Origin: Plicaturopsis crispa FD-325 SS-3
Taxonomy: Eukaryota; Basidiomycota; Agaricomycetes; Amylocorticiales; Amylocorticiaceae
Assembly: GCA_000827205.1 (NCBI GenBank)
Contig: KN832568.1
Coordinates: forward strand, 193,300-257,299
Length of the DNA stretch: 64,000 nt
Reading direction: 5' to 3'
Shown: piece after piece, positions 55,798 to 64,000 of the stretch
Layout of the letters: every line of letters starts with the position of its first letter
Position numbering within the stretch: the stretch's first letter is position 1
Position numbers and translations under genes: made by a program
Notes under the pieces: generated by a model
Seen by the model: only the letters and a program-made list of their open reading frames with translations
The model's database searches: none
What the model was told of the DNA's origin: nothing

Positions 55798-56757
55798 ATG
55801 GCTACCCGTACGATTTTTTTAACCGTCGTTTTCACCCCGAGGATCTGATCATCGGATGCAGGCATTCAGTTCGAAAACAGCAGCGATATCGGCGTGTTCT
55901 CCAAGCTGACGAACAGCTACTGCCTTGCTGCGATCCAAGGCAGCACAAATTTTTACTCCGCATTTGAGAGCGAGCTCGGCGATGTTATACCCATCGTACA
56001 CACGAGCATCGGCGGCACGCGCATAATCGGGCGGTTAACAGCAGGTGCGCTTTCACAACTTCCGCATCTCTCAGCTCACCCTAATGTCGATACTATCTAA
56101 CAGGCAACCGACACGGCCTTCTCGTCCCCTCTACCACCACCGACCAGGAGCTACAGCACTTGCGGAATGCACTTCCTGACGCCGTCGCGATTCAGCGAGT
56201 GGAGGAACGGTTATCGGCTCTTGGAAACGTGATCGCTTGCAACGACTACGTTGCGCTCGTGCACCCCGATGTGGACCGAGAGACCGAGGAAATTATCGCG
56301 GACGTGCTGAAGGTGGAGGTTTTCCGGCAAACGGTCGCGGACAATGTGCTCGTCGGCAGCTATTGCGCTATCACAAATCAGGGCGGGCTCGTGCACCCGA
56401 AAACAAGCATACAAGACCAGGATGAGCTGAGTAGCTTGCTGCAAGTCCCGCTAGTAGTGCGTGTTTTTCTTCCATTTTTCTCAACGGCTAAAATTAACGA
56501 CCGTGGGGCAATAGGCTGGTACAGTGAACCGTGGGTCCGACGTCATTGGCGCAGGTCTTGTTGTCAATGATTGGTGTGCGTTCACCGGTCTGGAGACAAC
56601 CGCGACAGAAATCAGTGTCATTGAAGCAACATTCAGTACGTTCATATCCCCCATATAATTTTTTCTCCTCCTAATCCTCCTCCCAGAGCTACAAGGACAG
56701 GATTCTACTGCCGTCATTGGCGAAATGCGCGACTCCCTCATCGACAACTGGGCATGA
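55798..56757 (+). CDS. TIF6: Eukaryotic translation initiation factor 6
   Basis: eIF6 binds the 60S ribosomal subunit, is needed for its biogenesis and blocks premature joining to 40S. Start ATG at 55798 with a very short first exon (MATR). Then [80 protein letters not shown] and [20 protein letters not shown], each a pentein repeat strand set. After two more introns the frame reads [20 protein letters not shown] then [20 protein letters not shown] and ends [10 protein letters not shown]. About 245 residues, the normal family length. Four introns splice in frame. The assignment is firm. Confidence 0.94.
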
Positions 56758-57059
56758 TCCGCATAATCTGCTCATTCATTCTCATGTTCTCTTCGGCAAC
56801 ACAGCTTCTACACTTTCCCGCTACCCCGGCTACCCTACGTATTATGATTCTGTATCCTTACTCTGTTGGATTAAAATCACCACAATGCACCGATGTATTT
56901 CTGGCTTGTCTAGCACGTCTTTGGGCAGTCCGTGTAAGACATTTACAAGTAGAGGTAATTTATTGTCAGCGCTATGTATACAGTCAAGAGCATCTAAAAC
57001 ATACAAAACAAATAAGCAACACCCATAATTAATGATACTAGTATAACGTTCTCTGCCGG
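56758..57059. other. Convergent 3' intergenic gap
   Basis: About 300 AT-richer bases between convergent TIF6 and the peroxiredoxin-like gene; it should hold both polyadenylation regions. Confidence 0.55.
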
Positions 57060-59284
57060 TCAGACTGCGACAGCATCGTCCTCAGAGCAAGTGTAGCCGT
57101 CGATGATTCCCTCCCAGTAACCGCTCCATACGGGCTCGGTCTCCGGGAGACCGACAGCATCCAATTTGCTTTCCTCGACCGCAACCCTGGTCTCAATCGT
57201 ATCCTCTGACCCAGTCGCGGACTGTGTCCGCGAGCCCCTCGACCGTAGACTGCGAGCACGAGAGGACGCGTCCGTGCTGGCATCGTGATCTTCACCCTCC
57301 TCGACCTCCTCGATGACATCGGCGTCCCACCGCGGCCGCCCGATTACGAGGATCTCGTCCTTATCCGATGTAGAAGTATTCTCCGAGTCGTCGTCCGTGT
57401 GTATTTCGACCGACTGTTCGATGCTGCACGCGCTGCTGTCTCCGCAGAGGTCGATACCGCGCCGTCTGCTACGCCGTTGCATGAGCCGGGTGAGACTCAT
57501 TCGCCGCGCGTCCATCCACTCTTTCTCCTCCTTCTCCGACAGCCGCGCTTCGGTGACGCTATCCCGCGTCTCTGCAGGGCGTGCGAATAGGACTACGCCG
57601 GCGGCGGCTAGCACCTGTACGATAGGTGCGTGCGAGCGCGTCGTCGTCATCCTATGCGCGTAGCTGCACGTGAGCCTGTGCAAGAACGGCGAACATTAGG
57701 AGTGTTTTGCATACGCTATGAAAAGGATTACTCACCCAGGCCCCAGCACAAACTCTCCGCCGAGTTGCGAGACATCTCCTCCCTTCTCCCAAACTGGCAT
57801 TCCTACTTTGAGAGCGTTGAGTACGACCATGGCGATGCCGCTCGAGAACCCGTGGTGCACATAGCCGCCTCGCTCGGAATTTGGTCCAGGGTTCACGGTG
57901 CGCAGTGTCATGCCGAGGGCGCTGTATACTTGCATCGACGGGTCCGTGAATACAGCGAAGGGTGTACGAAATATCTCTATGGGGTGTAAAATGCAGTTAG
58001 CACAAGATACAGTGTCGGATAGGATCTGAGAAACCTACGTCGGTATTTCTTTATCATGCCGTGAGAGCCGTTACTGATAATGACGAGCGACATTCCTTTC
58101 TCCTTCAGTACAGCGGGATCGACATTTTTCGAGATAGATGTCATGTAATCCTGGCACAATGGACACCTGTGGGCCGTGTTATTTTTCAGAAAGATCATCG
58201 AAAAATGGGAGGAGACGACATACCAGAAATGCCGGATAAAGATTACAACCGTTTTCTGCCCTCGCCACAAATCTCCGAAAGGGACTCGGACGCCACTCTC
58301 TGCTACAACGAGCAATTCCGCTGCCCTTTCCAACGCCTCTGTGGATGGCAAAGTGTTCTCTTCAAACAAATTGACGGAGGGCGATGCTGCAGGAGCCGTA
58401 GTAGGGCGAGACACCGTCCTACGCGAATTGTTTGGATGGTGTACGTGTGAGTATGGCCTACGAGATACATCCATGGCAGGCCGTGGGTCTCTCCGGTAGC
58501 CCATTTCAGCGTGCTCCGGCGCGACAGTTGTCGAAAACTCTGTTTTCGAAGGAGTCGGGGAAGTTGTCGAAGACGAATTCGCGCGCGTTGTCAAAGCTGG
58601 AGCAACTTCGTACGGCGGGGTGACAGGCGGCGACAGAGACGCGCTGCGCAGCCTGTTGCTACGCTGTAGCAAGCGAGTGACTCTTGAGCCGCTATGAGAC
58701 GACATAGAGACCATGGTCTCACTGGAGAGGTTCTGGAAGTGCGTAGCCAGAAAAGATGGGCAGGGAGGGTCAAATTCATCGCCATAAGCGGTCGACGATA
58801 GGGCACTGTGGTCGCTATTGTCCGATGTCGCTGGGCGGCGAGCTCGCAAATCCCTAGAGGCATGTGGTGTTGACGGCGGGTCGCATGGAAACGCGACAGC
58901 TGTCGTTTGAACGCGGGAGTGACGTTGGCTGTGGCCAGAAAGGGTGCGGGACAAGGGCGACGACATGCGTTGTGGCTCGGGTGATGTGTAGTCAGAGCAC
59001 ACGGACTCTGTGGTGTGTGGGCGGCGGCTGTCGAGTAATGAAGAGCGTGATACGCGCCTAGGCCTACTCGCATACGAAGAGCTCCGTGCATAGTGAGGTG
59101 AGTCGGGCACCTCTCCCGGCGCCCATTCCGTGCTTGTCGTTCGACTACGGAGTACCCACAAGGGCGCGAACGGGTCCTCTGGATCGGGTTCAGGGTAGCG
59201 CGGCGAATACTCCGACAGCGAAGGCGGCTTTCGCATAGCTCGGTTCCCCAGAGACACCTGCGAAGTTGTGGCGGAGTGCAGCAT
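57060..59284 (-). CDS. Large peroxiredoxin-like (AhpC/TSA, PRXL2/AAED1-type) protein
   Basis: A thioredoxin-fold domain of the PRXL2 type sits inside a protein of about 690 residues. Start ATG at 59284 (MLHSATTSQVSLGNRAM). The first 360 residues are Ser/Arg-rich and disordered (SRTLSGHSQRHSRVQ, RLLQRSNRLRSASLSPP). The domain begins VPFGDLWRGQKTVVIFIRHF and, across an intron, WCPLCQDYMTSISKNVDPAV, so a CPLC redox motif follows strand one. It continues GMSLVIISNGSHGMIKKYR, EIFRTPFAVFTDPSMQVYSA and HHGFSSGIAMVVLNALKVGM, matching the family. The last 180 residues are acidic with a coiled stretch (SVTEARLSEKEEKEWMDARR). Peroxide-reducing activity is family inference; the long tails are a feature I associate with basidiomycete versions. 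Confidence 0.78.
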
Positions 59285-60616
59285 AGTAATAAAAAAGAAA
59301 CGAGCGGGGAGCAACTGTCTGCTGCGATAGCTACGAGGGGACAATGCACATAAGTACAACGGAAGGTGCGGAAAGCGCGAGGGAGAAATGGGGCTCACAC
59401 GCGTTGGAGGGCGTGCTTTATTAACGGTTGGGCGAGAACGTTACCGGGGTCAAGCAAGCTCGACAGACATCGTTCTTCGCTTCATGAGGTCTTGTTCCTG
59501 CAGGTTCCTGCATCGTGGTGATTCACCGCCAGAACCCATTTGAGTTATCGCCTATTGTCGACCCGCACAATACCCGCTTTCCGGGGGAATCTCCTCCTGC
59601 CGGCAAGGTATTGGGGAGGACTTGGGCACTATTCCGAACTGCGTAGGACGCGTAGAACATCTGTAAAAAAAGATCTGTGAGCCATTTAGAGGTTTGCATC
59701 CGCCCGGTACCCTATAATGAAACGAGTCCCGAGTCGCCGATAACGTTAGATCTGATAAGTCTTTCCAGCGTTGCAAACACGCGACATGAGAGATCACGGA
59801 CAAATCAAAGAGGTAAAAACATGGCTTTCTTCGGTACACGAGGCCAAAGCGCTGTGGCACTGGTACAGCTTCGGTGCAAGTGGCTTCTTGAAAGTGGCGA
59901 CAAAAGAGTCGAGGAAATGGGACATGTACAACAAAAGTCGTCGGTCAATTGTCTGTCACAGCATATTGTAGAATGTTAACAACAAGGGGGGGGGGACAAA
60001 TCTCCCGAATGACAAGATGCGTCTGGATTGACAAGCAACTAGTCCTTGACAGGACATGCATTGTAAACGGCTCGTTTAAAACAGGTACTATAGCAGAAGA
60101 TACTCGCACCAAATGCCCGTAGTAGCCTAAGCAGGTCTAGTTTGTTGTCTCCTATGCTGAGCGCTGAGCGCTTGCTGCTGGGGGCTCCAACGTTGCCTGT
60201 ATATGGCTAGCAACGACCGGCTTCAAGTCCTTTCAACTTGAAGTACGATGCCGACCGAGGGCCAAGATGCCGGCATTTTGCTGATCTTTGCGAAATCGCA
60301 AGCTGCTTTGGTTTGGTCTGGAGTGAAGCAGAGTGCACGAGTACCATGTAGAGCAGTTGAAAGCCAATATAAGTAGGACCCTAAGGTCAGTAGATGTTTC
60401 ATTGTCAAGCGTTCAAGCTATTGCTTTTGAAGCTTGACTACAAGATACAAGTTCCCACGGTCAGTAAAAAGGTTCCCTTCAAACAGATTCGGTGTTCACG
60501 CGCGCCACCAACACGCCACGCTCCTCTTTCGACCGCTTCACTTGAAGGTCTTGCTGCACCACGCTAAAGCCTGGCTAAAGCTAAACTAGACTGGCAGTTT
60601 TAGCTTGTCAGTCTAC
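59285..60616. other. Intergenic region without a convincing gene
   Basis: 1.3 kb between divergent genes. It contains a run of 10 G at about 59986-59995 and short frames without resemblance to known proteins. No RNA gene was recognised. Confidence 0.45.
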
Positions 60617-61954
60617 ATGCCGGCCGACGACGACGAGAGCGATGCTGAGCTTCGCAATGGAAGGGCACCATTTCTTGCCCTACCCCCCGAAATCATTTCG
60701 CTCATCTTCGTGGCCGGCTTGAATCTGTTGAACAGCCCTAACGATAAACGGTCTTTCCTATTGGCGATCTCACAGACTACACGGAGATTGCGCGGCATTG
60801 CGATTGCTACGTCCAGTCTATGGATGGTCGTACCAGCGCCCGTGTTCCCCGAATGGCTGGCAAGATCGAATGGGAGGCCCATCGACGTGACTGTCAATCT
60901 CCACAGCCTGGGTAGTCCGAATTCGACTATGTGTATCGTTTGCCCGCATGCTTCCCGCTGGCGATTCCTTGATCTCCACCTTCCGTTTTCACCTAAAGAC
61001 GAAACCCTTCTATCGTTGGCATACACCTATGTGCCACTCCTAGAGCGGCTGCGCATCCGAATGAACCATGGGAATAATGACGTTTGGCGTGATGTTCTCG
61101 CTGGGTATTTGGCTGGTTCACAACCAACACCGAGCCTGAAGGAGCTTCACTTGTCCGGTCTGGTTATATTGCATTCTGTGGCACCGGCGCTCGAAACGTT
61201 CCATTTCCAAATTCAAGAAAGATCCTACGGACTGCAGGGTCAAATTTTCTGCAATATGCTGTCCCAGTACCCTTCATTGACAACACTTGTGTTGGAAGGG
61301 GCGGTATGTCTAAATCCTTCGAGCATCGTCATCCTTCCATCACTTGCCACCCTCGTCGTGAAGTGTGCAGCTCGCACTATGCACACATACTTTGTGGAAC
61401 TGCTCTTGCACCTCGACGCACCTGCTCTCCACACCCTGATACTCGATTTCACGGCTTCATCTGCAAATATGCTCGTTGAAATACCAACTAGCGGAGGGCG
61501 CACAATATTTCCGAACCTAAAAACCCTCCATCTCGAATGCACTGTGTCAAGGGACGCTGTCTTTCTCCTCATGCTCCTCTTCCCCGGAATCACCAGTCTC
61601 GTCCTTGCGCGCTACACTAGCGACATGCTGGCCACTGCTATGTCGCACGAGAGTATGTATCACTATCAGCCCATCCCACCATGGTGTCACCTTCGACGCG
61701 TCGCCCTCAATCCCCTTCATCACCCCGAGTCTGTGGACTCTACCAAGTCGCTATCAGAGATCGAGAACGATATTCTCCAGTGGATCCATGACGCTCGGTT
61801 TGCACGGAGCCCGCACATCAAGCTGCTGCAAGTGCACACAGATATCGCAGCACAGGCTCGATGCAATGTGATCGAGGGGTGGTTCAACGATCTTCGAGTC
61901 GAGGTCGCAGATATCCACGCTGAGTACAGGCAGATAATGCGAGGCGGCTTTTAG
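60617..61954 (+). CDS. F-box domain protein, family copy 3
   Basis: Single exon of 445 residues, start ATG at 60617 (MPADDDESDAELRNGRAPF). The F-box is FLALPPEIISLIFVAGLNLL, followed by ISQTTRRLRGIAIATSSLWM. Family blocks then follow in the usual order: FPEWLARSNGRPIDVTVNLH, PHASRWRFLDLHLPF, VPLLERLRIRMN, PSLKELHLSGLV, ALETFHFQIQER, PSLTTLVLEGAV, PALHTLILDFTA, PNLKTLHLEC and ITSLVLARYTSDML. The region between Trp and the tail lacks the acidic C-terminus of the other two copies. It is more diverged from copies 1 and 2 than they are from each other, judging by eye. Probable SCF adaptor; target unknown. Confidence 0.8.
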   Translation: MPADDDESDAELRNGRAPFLALPPEIISLIFVAGLNLLNSPNDKRSFLLAISQTTRRLRGIAIATSSLWMVVPAPVFPEWLARSNGRPIDVTVNLHSLGSPNSTMCIVCPHASRWRFLDLHLPFSPKDETLLSLAYTYVPLLERLRIRMNHGNNDVWRDVLAGYLAGSQPTPSLKELHLSGLVILHSVAPALETFHFQIQERSYGLQGQIFCNMLSQYPSLTTLVLEGAVCLNPSSIVILPSLATLVVKCAARTMHTYFVELLLHLDAPALHTLILDFTASSANMLVEIPTSGGRTIFPNLKTLHLECTVSRDAVFLLMLLFPGITSLVLARYTSDMLATAMSHESMYHYQPIPPWCHLRRVALNPLHHPESVDSTKSLSEIENDILQWIHDARFARSPHIKLLQVHTDIAAQARCNVIEGWFNDLRVEVADIHAEYRQIMRGGF

Positions 61955-62564
61955 CCATGCCACGACGACACTCACTGGGTTGTCGAGGATGGGCGAGGTC
62001 TAGCACGGGTAAGCACATCATGAGGCTCAAGCCGTGGAATCAGCGCTAAATGTCTCACAGGTAACAGCCCCGACGCCTGCGCACAGCGGAGTCTGGCGTT
62101 GACCCTCAAGACTGTGTACCAGCCATTTCGCATCCCCATTACGCACCATGTTCTCACCTGCCGTTCGAAGAGCACAGAAAATGCCATTATGACTCTTCTT
62201 CCGTCTCGCGGGTCTCCCTCCAATTGTTTCACCCACAGTGTATCCGTATACCTACCTCCCACAATATCATGACCCTTGCATTTTACTATTAGTATACCTT
62301 TCCCCTTTGCTTGCTATGCGCGCCGCGTGGAGGCAACTTGCAAGCGAAAAAGCAACGAAATGAAATACAGCACTCCACGTGAGATGCCCGTACTCGAACG
62401 TGCTGCTCGGATTCCAGCCACAGGCACCTTTTCTGCTCTCCACCGGTGAAGTCACCAAAGTTCTCATCCAACGACTGCTAACGACCTCTGACACGACTAT
62501 TCATGCGCTCAACTATCACATATCCTATACACTAAACAACTGCTTTGTACATTGGTCGCCGCAC
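61955..62564. other. Intergenic region upstream of the kelch gene
   Basis: 610 bases. An open plus-strand frame runs into the kelch gene from 62379, but the ATG at 62565 starts a better signal sequence. Nothing else recognised. Confidence 0.45.
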
Positions 62565-64000
62565 ATGCGGTTCATTTCGGACGTACGCCATACGCGCAGC
62601 ATCGGTCTGCTCTCCCTGTTCTGGAGCTCAGCGGTCATCGCATACACCCCAGGATCCAGGTATTTGATCCATAAACTACAATGTCGCGTTGTATTTGACA
62701 GGATGCGCAGATGGGGGCAGGCCGTCGCGGTTGTCAACGACGCGCTTTTCGTACACGGCGGAAAGAGCGATCCTTACAATTCCTATTCCTACACCTCTGC
62801 ACCCAACATCAACGACCTCTTGTACATCGACCTATCCTCCTCCTTCGCCCTTTCGTCGACACCATGGGTTCTCGTCGGCAGCGAGACCAACACATCAACT
62901 GCGCAAGGGCCCACGCTCGCCTGGCACACCCTCTCTGCCTTCAACACATCCCAGCTCCTTCTGTTTGGCGGCGATCCAGGTCCCAACGCCTCGCCCTCCG
63001 TCGTCACGCAGCCCGATTCTGCGTTCCTCTTGAATATTTTTGACCGCCTCAATCCCGTGTGGATCTCCCAGGCGCAGTCCTGGGCTAACCAGCCGATGCG
63101 CCGCGTTCACCACTCCGCATCGTCCACGGGCGGCAAAATATGGCTCGTCGGCGGCATGAAAGACGACGGGTCAGGCGAGGCACTGTCAGACCACTGGGTA
63201 TTCGATCCCAGCAGCCCCTCGTTCACGCAACTCCCCTCGACAGGCGGTCCGCCTGACTTGTACGGCCACGCCTCCGTGGTGCTCCCAGACGGCCGTCTCG
63301 TCGTCTTCGGGGGCTACTGTCAAAGCCAGGGAGCCCTTGTACCCTTCTCCTCAATATGGGCGCTCGACACGACGCAGTCGACGCTCTCCTGGACGTCCAT
63401 ATCGGTCTCTACGTCGAGTCTTCCTAGCCCACGCCGCGCTTTCGCAGCCGTCCTGCTCGGGTCTGGCAAGATCCTGATACACGGGGGATCCGATGAGGCA
63501 TTCGCGTCCACGTACAGCGACGGCTGGATCTTGGATACGACTCAGAACCCAATGACTTGGGCCTCTGTCGAAGCGCTGAGTCAGTTGGGCGCTCGACGTG
63601 ACCATTTCGCCGCCGCAGTGGGATCAAAGGTGATGTTCGGCTTTGGTAAGTCTGTTTTTTTTGCAAGCGATCCCTGAGCTAACAACAGGATGGTAGGCTA
63701 CGGTTCAGACGGTCCATCTCCGGCCTCTATTTCTATGTACGATCCTTCTAGCGGCTCCTTCGACTCTTCGTTCTCGCCATCCTCATCCGGCAGCTCGACC
63801 TCTAACACACTGCCCGGGCCAACCCAGACGTCCGGTGGATCTAGCGGTGGTGGAGCTAGCGGTACTGCCGGTTCCGGTACTGCGACATCGCGTCATGGCT
63901 CAACGGGTACTAGCCTGCCTGACACTGGCGACTCTCCATCCGGGACCAACGGCATTGTAACACCCACGTCGACCAACGGCAATGGCTCGGGGAACGACAG
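62565..64000 (+). CDS. Kelch-repeat (galactose oxidase-like propeller) secreted or membrane protein, 3' partial
   Basis: Start ATG at 62565 gives MRFISDVRHTRSIGLLSLFW followed by SSAVIAYTPGSR, a signal peptide or anchor. An intron (about 62660-62700) is removed in frame to RWGQAVAVVNDALFVHGGKS. Kelch-type blades follow, each with a GG pair and later Tyr/Trp: TSQLLLFGGDPG, GKIWLVGGMKDDGSGEALSD, YGHASVVLPDGRLVVFGGYC, RRAFAAVLLGSGKILIHGGS and DHFAAAVGSKVMFGFGYGSD. A Ser/Gly/Thr-rich stalk begins at about 63760 and runs off the window end, where a membrane helix would be expected. Similar fungal proteins are surface anchored; function and end of the gene are outside view. Confidence 0.8.

Noticed and set aside
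1-64000. CRISPR arrays, bacterial operons or riboswitches
   Set aside because: Intron-rich eukaryotic sequence; no regularly spaced identical repeats of that kind were seen.
1-64000. LTR retrotransposons, viral or Polinton-like remnants
   Set aside because: No reverse transcriptase, integrase, capsid-like or polymerase motifs were recognised in any frame, and no long terminal direct repeats.

Overview
This window looks like a gene-dense chromosomal stretch from a mushroom-forming basidiomycete (Agaricomycetes). The reasons are: almost every gene is cut by several very short GT-AG introns of about 45-70 bases, intergenic gaps are small, the conserved genes are fungal, and lineage-typical families are present (DUF6589 proteins, RecQ-like helicases, F-box proteins without obvious orthologues). 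All assignments come from reading translated sequence by eye; no database search was run.

Layout. 1-12.5 kb holds housekeeping genes: an actin-related dynactin subunit (ARP10 type, 5' end outside the window), a PX-PB1 scaffold protein, an unrecognised one-pass membrane protein, a peroxisomal adenine-nucleotide carrier, a METTL21/EFM6-type protein methyltransferase and an arrestin-like protein. 12.5-14.7 kb is poorly coding and carries an inverted pair of diverged repeats and a run of exon-like repeats. 14.70-21.75 kb is the highlight: a 7.05-kb element with matching target-site duplications, structured terminal inverted repeats and just two divergently transcribed genes, a RecQ-family helicase and a DUF6589 protein. 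It sits 3 bases beyond the stop codon of a second arrestin-like gene, a tandem paralogue of the first. 23.9-41.3 kb returns to housekeeping: nucleoporin NUP57/Nup54, a coiled-coil protein, MIC60, ATG22, neutral trehalase, ATG15 lipase, CTF8 and an unrecognised Ser-rich protein.

41.3-53.3 kb is looser: two intact F-box genes, one decayed F-box copy, two unrecognised proteins, a possible 60-residue two-exon gene and a 36-bp perfect inverted repeat. 53.7-64 kb has NDUFAF7 (complex I assembly), eIF6 (TIF6), a large peroxiredoxin-like protein, a third intact F-box gene and a kelch-repeat surface protein cut by the window end.

The genes do not form one pathway. ATG22, trehalase and ATG15 all release stored nutrients, and MIC60 and NDUFAF7 are both mitochondrial, but fungal gene order makes chance proximity the simplest explanation. 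The candidate biological system is the RecQ-DUF6589 element: the sequence shows a bounded unit with duplicated target site, and the DUF6589 protein has a plausible acidic triad for a transposase.
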